A DNA stretch of 64,000 bases from Massilia eurypsychrophila (lineage in GTDB: Bacteria > Pseudomonadota > Gammaproteobacteria > Burkholderiales > Burkholderiaceae_D): assembly GCF_002760655.1 (NCBI RefSeq), contig NZ_PDOC01000013.1, positions 62,001 to 126,000 of the forward strand, read 5' to 3'. Numbering within the stretch: position 1 is the first letter of the stretch; the number at the start of each line of letters is the position of its first letter. Under the pieces are notes generated by a model. The model searched no databases, was not told where the DNA came from, and saw only the letters and a list, made by a program, of their open reading frames with translations. Of the stretch, positions 44,641 to 53,061 are shown one piece after another. The position numbers and the translations under genes are program-made.

Positions 44641-47181
44641 ATGAACATTCAACTGCGTCCCCTGGCGCTGGCGTGCGCCCTGGCAGCGATGACTGCCAGC
44701 CTTGCCCACGCCGCTCCCACAGCCGCCTGGCCCGTCGCCAGCAGCCCGATCGCCCGCGATGCCGCCATCGAAGCGCGCGTGGCCTCGATCCTTGCCGGCA
44801 TGACCTTGGCGCAGAAGGTCGGCCAGATGACCCAGCCGGAAATCAAGAACGCCACCCCGGACGATGTGCGGCGCTACTACCTCGGCTCGGTCCTCAACGG
44901 CGGCGGCAGCTGGCCGAACAACGACAAGCACGCAACCGCCGCCGCCTGGCTGGCGCTGGCCGACCGCTATCACGATGCCTCGATGGCCACCGACATGGCC
45001 GTCAAGGTGCCGGTGGTGTGGGGCATCGACGCCATCCACGGCAACAGCAACGTGTATGGCGCCACGCTGTTCCCGCACAATATTGGCCTTGGCGCCGCGC
45101 GCGACCGCCGGCTGGTGCAGCAAATTGGCGCGGCCACCGCCCGCGCCGTGCGCGCCACCGGCATCGCCTGGGTGTTCGGTCCGACCATCGCCGTGGTACG
45201 CGACGACCGCTGGGGGCGCACCTACGAGAGCTTTTCGGAAGACGCGGCACTGGTGAGAAGCTATGCCGGGCCGTATGTGGCCGGCCTGCAGGGAAAACTC
45301 GGTAGTGCCGACGGCGTGATCGCCACCGCCAAGCACTTCATCGGCGACGGCGGCACCGACCAGGGCAAGGACCGCGGCGTGACCCGCATCGACGCCGCGC
45401 AGATGAGCGCTGTCCACGCGCAAGGCTACGGCGCCGCGCTGGGCGCCGGCGCGCAGACCGTGATGGCCTCGTTTAACAGCTGGCACGACGCCGCCGCCGG
45501 CGTAGATTACGGCAAGATCCATGGCAGCCGCGCGCTGCTCACCGATCTGCTCAAGACCAAGATGGGTTTCGACGGCATTGTCGTCAGCGACTGGAACGGC
45601 ATCGGCGAAGTACCCGGCTGCCGCGACGACAGCTGCCCGCAGGCGATCAACGCCGGCATGGACATGGTGATGGTGCCCGATGCCTGGAAAGCGTTCATCG
45701 CCAATACCATCGCCCAGGTCGAGCGCGGCGAGATCCCGATGGCGCGCATCGACGACGCCGTCACCCGCATCCTGCGCGTCAAGCTGCGCGCCGGCCTGTT
45801 CGGCAAGCGGCCGTCCGACAATCCATACGCTGGCAAGGACGCCGCGCTGCAGGACCGCGCGCTGGCGCGGCGCGCCGTGCGCCAGTCGCTGGTGCTGCTC
45901 AAGAACGAAGCGAAGGGTTCCGCGCTGCCGATCGCCGCGGGCAAAAAAATCCTGGTGGTTGGTAAAAGCGCCGACAGCCTGCCCAACCAGACCGGCGGCT
46001 GGTCGCTGACCTGGCAGGGCAGCGACAACGTCAACGCCGATTTCCCACACGCCGACACCATCCTGGCCGGCATCCGCCAGGCCGCCGGCGCCGCCAACGT
46101 CACCTACAGCCTCGATGGCCGGGACAGCGATGGCAAGGCGCTCGACGTCAGGCAGTTCGACGCCGTCGTCGCCGTCATCGGCGAGCGCCCTTACGCCGAG
46201 GGCGACGGCGACATCGGCCCGGCCGGCACGCTGCGCCACAGCAGCCGCTATCCCGAGGACCTGGCGTTGCTGCAGGCAGTGTCCGGCAAAGGCAAGCCGG
46301 TGGTGACGGTGTTCGTCGCCGGGCGACCTTTGTTCGTCAACGACCTGCTCAACCTGTCGGACGTATTTGTCGCCGCCTGGCTGCCCGGCACCGAGGGCGG
46401 CGGCGTCGCCGACCTGCTGGTGGCCGGCCGCAAGCGGGTCGACTTCAGCGGCAAGCTCAGTTTCTCGTGGCCGCGCGCCGCCTGCCAGACGTCGCTCAAT
46501 CTCGGCGACGCCAATTACGCGCCGCTGTTCGCCTACGGTTACGGCTTGCGCGCCGCCGCCCGCTCGCGCCTGGGCCAGCTGGACGCGGCCTATCCGGCCG
46601 GCGGCTGCGGCGTCAGCAACAGCCTGCCGATCCATGGCCAGGCCGACCGCGCCAGCTTTCCGCTGCAGGTGCGCGCCGGCGGTGTCGCCACCTTGCTCGG
46701 CGCCGACCTGAATGCCATCATCAGCGTGCCTGGCCTGACAGTGAAAACCGCGCAGATCAACACCCAGCAGGACGCCCGCATGGCCACCTGGAGCGGGCCG
46801 GCCGCTTTCGAAGCGCGCGGCACGAGGCCGATGGTGCTGCCGAAATCGGTACTCGAAGGCGGCGTGCTGCGCTTCGATACCATCGTGGGCAGCGCGCCGG
46901 CTGCCGGCGTCAAGGTCACCGTCGGCATGCTCTGTAACGGCAATGCCTGCGGCGCTTCGCTTCCCGCCACCGCCTTGTTCGCCGGCCTGGCCGGCAAGGG
47001 CAAGCAGACCGTCAAGATTCCGCTGGCCTGCTTTACCGCCGCCGGCGCCGACCTGGCCGCCATCGATGCGCCGTTCGCGGTCAGCGCCGACGGGCCTTTC
47101 GCCGCGTCGTTCGCCAACATCGAAGTGTTGGGCGGCGCCGCCGGCGCCGCCGACACGGTGCCCTGCGGAGCGCTGCGATGA
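44641..47181 (+). CDS. glycoside hydrolase family 3 exo-beta-glucosidase
   Basis: An 846-residue exported enzyme. The signal peptide ends near SLAHAAP (residue 24). An N-terminal TIM barrel carries the substrate motif KHFIGDGG (231-238) and nucleophile Asp317 in GIVVSDWNG, followed by the alpha/beta sandwich and a roughly 200-residue C-terminal extension like the ExoP-type galactose-binding-like domain. It would trim glucan oligosaccharides in the periplasm. Its stop overlaps the glucokinase start (ATGA). Confidence 0.94.
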   Translation: MNIQLRPLALACALAAMTASLAHAAPTAAWPVASSPIARDAAIEARVASILAGMTLAQKVGQMTQPEIKNATPDDVRRYYLGSVLNGGGSWPNNDKHATAAAWLALADRYHDASMATDMAVKVPVVWGIDAIHGNSNVYGATLFPHNIGLGAARDRRLVQQIGAATARAVRATGIAWVFGPTIAVVRDDRWGRTYESFSEDAALVRSYAGPYVAGLQGKLGSADGVIATAKHFIGDGGTDQGKDRGVTRIDAAQMSAVHAQGYGAALGAGAQTVMASFNSWHDAAAGVDYGKIHGSRALLTDLLKTKMGFDGIVVSDWNGIGEVPGCRDDSCPQAINAGMDMVMVPDAWKAFIANTIAQVERGEIPMARIDDAVTRILRVKLRAGLFGKRPSDNPYAGKDAALQDRALARRAVRQSLVLLKNEAKGSALPIAAGKKILVVGKSADSLPNQTGGWSLTWQGSDNVNADFPHADTILAGIRQAAGAANVTYSLDGRDSDGKALDVRQFDAVVAVIGERPYAEGDGDIGPAGTLRHSSRYPEDLALLQAVSGKGKPVVTVFVAGRPLFVNDLLNLSDVFVAAWLPGTEGGGVADLLVAGRKRVDFSGKLSFSWPRAACQTSLNLGDANYAPLFAYGYGLRAAARSRLGQLDAAYPAGGCGVSNSLPIHGQADRASFPLQVRAGGVATLLGADLNAIISVPGLTVKTAQINTQQDARMATWSGPAAFEARGTRPMVLPKSVLEGGVLRFDTIVGSAPAAGVKVTVGMLCNGNACGASLPATALFAGLAGKGKQTVKIPLACFTAAGADLAAIDAPFAVSADGPFAASFANIEVLGGAAGAADTVPCGALR

Positions 47182-48170
47182 CCGAACTGCGCCTGCTGGC
47201 CGACATCGGCGGCACCAACGCCCGCTTTGCGCTGCAGGGCGCCGCCGGCGCGTTGCAAGCGATCGACGTGCTGGCCTGCGCCGACTACCCGACCCTGGGC
47301 GACGCCATCGACGCCTACCTGGCGCGCGCGGCGCAGCAGGGCATCGACACCGGCGCCATCGCCCGCGCGGCGATCGCGATTGCCAATCCGGTCGAGGACG
47401 ACCTGGTGCGCATGACGAACCACCACTGGAGCTTTTCGATCGCCCGCCTGCGCGCCGAGCGCGGCCTGCGCACGCTGCTGGTGGTGAACGATTTCGCCGC
47501 GCTGGCGATGGCCCTGCCGTTCTTGCGCGCCGACCAGCGCGAGCGCATCGGCGGCGGCGTCGAGACGGCCGGCAAGCCGATTGGCCTGATCGGCCCCGGC
47601 ACGGGACTGGGCGTGTCGGCCGTGATGCCCTGCGGCGAACACTGGATGGCGCTGGCAGGCGAGGGCGGCCACGCCAGTTTCGCGCCGGGTAACGACGACG
47701 AGCTGCGCATCCTGCAGGCGTTGTGGCAGGACTTCGGCCACGTCTCCGCCGAGCGCCTGCTGTCGGGCATGGGCCTGGAGCTGATCCACCGGGTGCTGGC
47801 CGGCGAACGCCTGGCCGCCGCCGACATCACCAGGCGCGCGCTGGCCGGCGATGATGCGGCGTGCGAGCGCACCGTGGCGTGCTTTTGCGGAGTGCTTGGC
47901 AGCGTGGCCGGCAACGTCGCCCTGACCCTGGGCGCCACCGGCGGCATGTACATCGGCGGCGGCATCGTGCCGCGACTTGGGCGTTTGTTCGCCGCCTCCG
48001 ACTTTCGCCGCCGCTTCGAAGACAAGGGCCGCTTGTCGAGCTACCTCGCACGCATTCCGACCTGGCTGATCACCGAACAATACCCGGCCCTGGTCGGCGT
48101 GGCGGCCATGCTGGCGGCGGCCATCGAGGAAGACGGCGGCGCAGGCACGCAAACCGGCAACGCACACTAG
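47178..48170 (+). CDS. glk: glucokinase
   Basis: A 330-residue Glk-type hexokinase with phosphate-binding ADIGGTNARFAL at the N-terminus, VVNDFAALA and GPGTGLGVS. It phosphorylates glucose released by GH1/GH3 with ATP. Overlap with the GH3 gene makes the hydrolase and kinase one translational unit, which directly supports glucose as the product of the locus. Confidence 0.94.
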   Translation: MTELRLLADIGGTNARFALQGAAGALQAIDVLACADYPTLGDAIDAYLARAAQQGIDTGAIARAAIAIANPVEDDLVRMTNHHWSFSIARLRAERGLRTLLVVNDFAALAMALPFLRADQRERIGGGVETAGKPIGLIGPGTGLGVSAVMPCGEHWMALAGEGGHASFAPGNDDELRILQALWQDFGHVSAERLLSGMGLELIHRVLAGERLAAADITRRALAGDDAACERTVACFCGVLGSVAGNVALTLGATGGMYIGGGIVPRLGRLFAASDFRRRFEDKGRLSSYLARIPTWLITEQYPALVGVAAMLAAAIEEDGGAGTQTGNAH

Positions 48171-48212
48171 CGGGCGTTAAGTCCATATCGTCACCAAACA
48201 AAAGGAACCAGC

Positions 48213-49514
48213 ATGGAAACCGCAGTCAAACCCGCAGCGCTCTCGCCCGGCCAGGACCACATCGACAGCGACGGCGCACGTTCGCACCGCAGCGCGCTGG
48301 TGATCGTCACCATCCTGTTTTTCATGTGGGGTTTGCTCACGTCGCTCAACGACGTGCTGATCCCGCACCTCAAGGCCATCTACACGCTCACGTACCTCCA
48401 GGCGATGCTGGTGCAGTTCTGCTTTTTCGGCGCCTACTTTCTGGTATCGATTCCGGCCGGCGCGCTGATTCGCCGCATCGGCTACCAGAAGGGCGCGGTG
48501 GTGGGCCTGTTGATCGCCGCCGGCGGCTGCGCGCTGTTCTATCCGGCTTCGCAAAGCGGCTATGCGCTGTTCCTGTTCGCGTTTTTCGTGCTCGCCTCGG
48601 GCATCACCATCTTGCAAGTGGCGGCCAATCCCTACGTCACCGTGCTCGGCGCCGCGCGCACGGCATCGAGCCGCCTGACGCTGACGCAGGCGTTCAATTC
48701 GCTCGGCACCGCGGTCGGCCCGTTTGTCGGCGGCATCCTGATCCTGTCGGCCGGCGCGCTGGCGGCCGACCAGCTGTCGGCCTTGCCGGCGGCCGAGCAG
48801 GCAGCCTACCGGGCGCGCGAAGTGGCCACGGTGCAGGGTCCTTACATTGGGCTGGCGATCGCGCTGGCGGTGCTGGCGCTGGCCTTTGCCGCCGTGCGCC
48901 TGCCGAAAATCGTCCATGCGCCGGACGCCGCCGGCAAGGCCGATGGCGACAGCGCGCTGGCCCACCGCCACCTGGTGTGGGGCGCGCTGGCCATCTTCCT
49001 GTACGTCGGCGGTGAAGTCAGCATCGGCAGTTTTCTGGTCAACTTCCTCGGCGAAGGGGACGTGGCCGCCATGCCGGCGGCCACCGCCGCCAAGTACGTC
49101 AGCGTCTACTGGCTCGGCGCCATGGTCGGCCGCTTCATCGGCTTTGCCGTCATGCGCACCGTCAGCCCCGGCAAAACGCTGGCCTTCAACGCCTGCTTCG
49201 CGATCGCCCTGGTGGTCACCGCCATCGTCGCCGACGGTCCGGTGGCGATGTGGGCGATCCTCGCCGTCGGCCTGTGCAACTCGATCATGTTCCCCACTAT
49301 TTTCAGCATGGCTCTGCACGGCCTGGGCAAGCACACCGGCCAGGGCTCGGGCATCTTGTGCATGGCCATCGTCGGCGGCGCGCTGGTGCCGTTCGCCCAG
49401 GGCCTGATGGCCGACACCATGGGGCTGCGCATCAGCTTCGTGGTGCCGGCGCTGTGCTATGCCTTCATCGTGTTCTTCGGCCTCAAGTACGCGGCCCTGC
49501 ACAAGAGCGCCTGA
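48213..49514 (+). CDS. sugar MFS transporter, FucP/glucose-galactose type
   Basis: A 433-residue permease with 12 predicted helices and the FucP-family opening VTILFFMWGLLTSLNDVLIPHLK. These are proton-coupled sugar importers. It follows glk by 42 bases with AAAGGA before its ATG and is probably in the operator-5 operon, giving uptake of free glucose from the periplasm alongside the ABC importer of oligosaccharides. Confidence 0.92.
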   Translation: METAVKPAALSPGQDHIDSDGARSHRSALVIVTILFFMWGLLTSLNDVLIPHLKAIYTLTYLQAMLVQFCFFGAYFLVSIPAGALIRRIGYQKGAVVGLLIAAGGCALFYPASQSGYALFLFAFFVLASGITILQVAANPYVTVLGAARTASSRLTLTQAFNSLGTAVGPFVGGILILSAGALAADQLSALPAAEQAAYRAREVATVQGPYIGLAIALAVLALAFAAVRLPKIVHAPDAAGKADGDSALAHRHLVWGALAIFLYVGGEVSIGSFLVNFLGEGDVAAMPAATAAKYVSVYWLGAMVGRFIGFAVMRTVSPGKTLAFNACFAIALVVTAIVADGPVAMWAILAVGLCNSIMFPTIFSMALHGLGKHTGQGSGILCMAIVGGALVPFAQGLMADTMGLRISFVVPALCYAFIVFFGLKYAALHKSA

Positions 49515-49554
49515 GCATTACCCACTGATTCGCGTCCACTGAAAGGAAGTCGTC

Positions 49555-50754
49555 TTGAACACCACCGAGATTTTTCTGCTGGCGATGTTGTTGATCTTTT
49601 CGATTCCCTGGCTGATCTGGCGCCTTGGCCGCACCGATTACTGGGCGCCGCTGGTGGTGGTGCAGATCATCGTCGGCATCGTGCTCGGACCGGGCATGCT
49701 GGGCCGGGCCTATCCCGAGTATTACCAGTTCATCTTCAACCCCGCCGTCATCGGCGCCCTCAACGGCATTGCCTGGTGGGCGGTGATGCTGTTCGTGATG
49801 ATTGCCGGGATCGAGCTCGATCTCGCCAAGGCCTGGCAGCACCGCCGCGAAAGCGCCGTCACCGCCTCGCTGGCGCTGGGCGTGCCGATGGTCGCCGGCA
49901 GCGTCGTCGGCATCGCCTTGCTGGGCTATGCGGGATGGGTCGGCAGCAAAGCGCTGCCCTGGCAGTTCGTGCTGGGCGTTGGCATGTCGTGCGCCGTCAC
50001 GGCATTGCCGATCCTGGTGCTGCTGCTTGAAAAACTGGAGATACTGCGCCAGCCGATCGGCCAGCGCATCCTGCGCTACGCCAGCATCGACGACATCGCC
50101 ATCTGGGGCGTGTTGGCGCTGATCCTGCTGGACTGGGAACGAGTCGGCCGCCAGGTGGGCTTTCTGCTCGCCTTCGGCATCGCTACTATTCTGTACCGCC
50201 GCCTGATGGTGCGCATTCCCCATGCCGACCGCTGGTACGTGGCGCTGATCTGGCTGGCCGCCTGCGCTTTTGGCGCCGACTGGTCGGGCCTGCACTACAT
50301 GGTCGGCGCCTTCCTGGCCGGCGTGGTGATGGATGCGGCCTGGTTCGACCAAAGCAAGATGGACATGCTGCGCAATCACGTGCTGATCGTCCTGATGCCG
50401 GTCTTTTTCCTCAGCACCGGCCTGCGCACCAGCTGGGAGCTGGGCGGCGCCGCCGTCTTCGTCGCCGCCGCCGCGCTACTGGTCGCCTCGATCGGCGGCA
50501 AATTGATCGGCACCCACATCGCCGGCAAGGTGCTCGGCTGGGAGCCGGGCGAAGCGGGCATCATCGGCTGGCTGCTGCAGACCAAGGCGCTGATCATGAT
50601 CATTTTCGCCAACGTACTGCTCGACAAGCAGATCATCACCGCCGCCACCTTCACCGCGCTGCTGTTGATGGCGGTGGCCAGCACCATGCTGACGGTGCCG
50701 GTGGTGTACCCGCGCCTGAACCGCATGCGCCAGCTGATTTTCCGCACCACCTGA
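49555..50754 (+). CDS. Kef-type cation:proton antiporter
   Basis: A 399-residue CPA2-family membrane protein with about 12 helices and the family segment VVVQIIVGIVLGPGMLG, but no C-terminal TrkA-N domain. It exchanges Na+ or K+ for protons. The start is TTG at 49555 with AGGAAG five bases upstream; no in-frame ATG fits better. It lies 40 bases after the MFS gene and could be the last gene of that operon or independent. Confidence 0.85.
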   Translation: MNTTEIFLLAMLLIFSIPWLIWRLGRTDYWAPLVVVQIIVGIVLGPGMLGRAYPEYYQFIFNPAVIGALNGIAWWAVMLFVMIAGIELDLAKAWQHRRESAVTASLALGVPMVAGSVVGIALLGYAGWVGSKALPWQFVLGVGMSCAVTALPILVLLLEKLEILRQPIGQRILRYASIDDIAIWGVLALILLDWERVGRQVGFLLAFGIATILYRRLMVRIPHADRWYVALIWLAACAFGADWSGLHYMVGAFLAGVVMDAAWFDQSKMDMLRNHVLIVLMPVFFLSTGLRTSWELGGAAVFVAAAALLVASIGGKLIGTHIAGKVLGWEPGEAGIIGWLLQTKALIMIIFANVLLDKQIITAATFTALLLMAVASTMLTVPVVYPRLNRMRQLIFRTT

Positions 50755-50839
50755 GGCCCCTGGCGCGGTTGCGGGCGGCCACGGGCCGCGTCCGCGCCCG
50801 TGGGTCTCCCATCAGTGTGCAGGGGGAGCGACCGGCCGC

Positions 50840-51556
50840 ATGAGCTTCAACTATGACCCTTCCCATTTTCTTCTGACCTCACTCGACTTGCCTGTGACAA
50901 GTCAGGTCATCGAGGCCAGCCACGAGGTGCCTTACCTGTGCATGAGACTGAAGCTGGACATTGCAATGGTCCGGGAACTCGTCAGCGGCGGGCCGGCACC
51001 CGTCGCGACACCGGTCAACGACCGCGGTCCGGCGATGGCGATTGCTGAAACGACCGCCGATTTTCTCGATGCCTTCTGCCGCCTTTTGGATCTTCAACAT
51101 GCTCCGCACGACGTCGAATTCATGAGCGGCTTGATCATGCGTGAAATCATTTACCGCATCCTTGGCAGCGACGAAGGTCAACGTCTTCGCTCGATCGCGA
51201 CCACAGGGGAGAACAGTCAGCGAACGGCCAAGGCTGTCGAATGGATTAGGGATAACTTTACAAAACCACTGCGCATGGAAATGCTGGCCGATGTCGCATG
51301 CATGGGTGTCTCGACACTTCACCACCATTTCCGAGCGCTGACGTCCATGAGCCCGCTTCAATATCAGAAACAGCTGCGCCTCCATGAGGCGCGCCGGCGG
51401 ATGCTTGCGGACGGTCTGGATGCGGCGCATGCCGCCTTCGAGGTCGGCTACGAAAGTGCCAGCCAATTTAATCGAGAATACAGCCGGCTTTTTGGCCAAT
51501 CGCCAATGCGTGACGTGCGTGCATTGCGGGTCGTACGCAATGGCGAACTCCGCTAG
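50840..51556 (+). CDS. AraC-family regulator, apparently N-terminally shortened
   Basis: A 238-residue protein with a C-terminal AraC DNA-binding domain (about 130-230: PLRMEMLADVACMGVSTLHHHF and AAFEVGYESASQFNREYSRLFG). The N-terminal AraC_N effector domain begins abruptly at YDPSHFLLTSLDLPV, whereas family proteins carry roughly 60 more residues before it. Upstream in-frame sequence does not resemble the missing part. It may be a truncated, non-functional copy; the DNA-binding part is intact. It precedes a disrupted monooxygenase gene that it would probably have controlled. Confidence 0.75.
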   Translation: MSFNYDPSHFLLTSLDLPVTSQVIEASHEVPYLCMRLKLDIAMVRELVSGGPAPVATPVNDRGPAMAIAETTADFLDAFCRLLDLQHAPHDVEFMSGLIMREIIYRILGSDEGQRLRSIATTGENSQRTAKAVEWIRDNFTKPLRMEMLADVACMGVSTLHHHFRALTSMSPLQYQKQLRLHEARRRMLADGLDAAHAAFEVGYESASQFNREYSRLFGQSPMRDVRALRVVRNGELR

Positions 51557-51607
51557 GAAAATCGCACTGGATGGCTACCAGTTTGCAAACAATTTCAGGG
51601 AATAAAA

Positions 51608-52071
51608 ATGAATATTTCTAAGGATCGGCCTGTGTAGCTTCCGAAAATCTGCAACCAGTTTTCGGTCCTGATCCGAAAGCTATCCGCGGTGATAGTCGCC
51701 TCTTTTCAATGGTTTCAACGTCGCCTACGCCCAAGGGCAACAAATGATGGTGCGGATCTCGGAAATTGAAGTGGACGCCAGGTACCTCGAACAGTACAAA
51801 GCAGTTCTCAAGGAGGAAGCGGAAGACTCGGTGAGACTGGAGCCCGGAGTGATCGCCATTTTCCCGAGTATCAACGGGAAAAGGATACCGAGTTCAGGAT
51901 TCTTGAGATGTATGCAAATCGCGCGGCTTATGAGGCGCACCTCAAGACCCCACATTTCCAGAAATACAAATCAACGACATCCCATATGGTCAAATCACTC
52001 AAGTTGGTTGATATGCAAGCGCTCGATCCTGAAACCATGTCGAGAATGTTCAAGAAGATGAAAAGTCATTA
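51608..52071 (+). pseudogene. exported antibiotic-biosynthesis-monooxygenase (ABM) family protein, disrupted
   Basis: Pieces of one gene lie in three frames. An ATG at 51608 with AGGGA upstream runs into TAG at 51635. The same frame then reads a signal-peptide-like IRKLSAVIVASF, which jumps near 51705 to NGFNVAYAQGQQMMVRISEIEVDARYLEQYK (split here: signal end AYAQ, then the ABM strand). It jumps again near 51885, at an AAAA run, to EFRILEMYANRAAYEAHLKT ending at 52071. The joined product resembles small quinol-monooxygenase-like ABM proteins. One stop and two frameshifts make it a pseudogene, unless the assembly is poor here. Confidence 0.75.
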
Positions 52072-52118
52072 GTCAACCGACGGCCCCGGCCTGCCGAGTC
52101 CGCCGGTACGTATCTGCC

Positions 52119-52882
52119 TTACAGCGACTTCAGGAACGCGAGCAAGGCGTCTCTCTCCACCTTCGACAGCTTCTCGAAGCGCTGGCGCGATGCGGCGCCT
52201 TCGCCGTCGTGCCACAGGATCGCTTCGGTCAGGTTGCGCGCGCGGCCATCGTGCAGGTAGCCGACCGTGCCGGCCGCGCCGATGACCTTCTCGCTGTAAC
52301 CCAGGCCCCACAGCGGCGCGGTACGCCACATGTTGCCCTTCGCCTGGCCTTCGACCAGATTGTCGGCCAGGCCGGCGCCCATGTCGTGCAGCAGCAGGTC
52401 GCTGTACGGCCGGATGGTCTGGTTGCGCAGTTCGGCGAACAGGTGACCCGGTCCGGTCTTGATCTCGGCCGTATGGCAGGCGGCGCAGCGCATGCCCTGG
52501 AACAGCGTGGCGCCGGCGCGCACTTGCGCCGGATTGACGTTCAGCTCTTCGGTCGGTGCGACGCCTTTCGGAAAGCCGCTGGCGATGCTGCGCTGAGCAG
52601 GCACCGCCACCAGCGCCAGGTAGCGCGACAGCCTTCGCTGATACCTTTCTGCGCGCCGGCCGCGGCGCAGCCGGCCGGGTCTGTCGTGCAGCTGCGGTCA
52701 GGGTACACCGGCGAAGTTACCGCCATGTCGTTGAACAGCGCGGCGGCCGTCTGGTGGCGCAGCGTCGCCTTCGACGCCTTCCAGCTTCATTATGGGCGCC
52801 AGTGGTGAAGTTGGTGTGCACCAGGCGGCGGCCTTCGACGAGAAGAGCGGACGACATGCCCGGCCGGTAGGTGACCGTTGAT
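52119..52882 (-). pseudogene. di-heme cytochrome c oxidoreductase (DUF1111/DHOR type), N-terminally truncated and frameshifted
   Basis: The last 150 residues form an open frame with one CxxCH heme site (MRCAACHTAEIKTG) and the family tail (WRTAPLWGLGYSEK, LHDGRARNLTEAILWHDGEG). Upstream, matching fragments occur in other frames: RPGMSSALLVEGRRLVHTNF, then PIMKLEGVEGDA, then TLRHQTAAALFNDMAVTSPV and YPDRSCTTDPAG. At least three frameshifts lie between 52600 and 52830, and the N-terminal 200 or more residues are missing. It is the remnant of a periplasmic heme protein. Confidence 0.75.
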
Positions 52883-53061
52883 CTGGTCCCGTATTGTTGT
52901 TTCGAAACAACTCGTATGCAAAAAGAATTCGCCCAGCGCCGCCGCAGCGTAATTAATCTGTGTCAGTCTCTTTGCATATCACGCGCGTATCGCAAAAAGG
53001 GGCTCGATCGCGCACCCCTGGCGTCAATTCTGAGTGTTTTATAGTGAAGCGAGCAATTTGT

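Noticed and set aside
43063-46635. 1190-residue minus-strand open frame across GH1 and GH3
   Set aside because: It is fully antisense to two genes with intact catalytic motifs and has a repetitive Arg/Gly/His composition typical of the antisense frame of high-GC genes.
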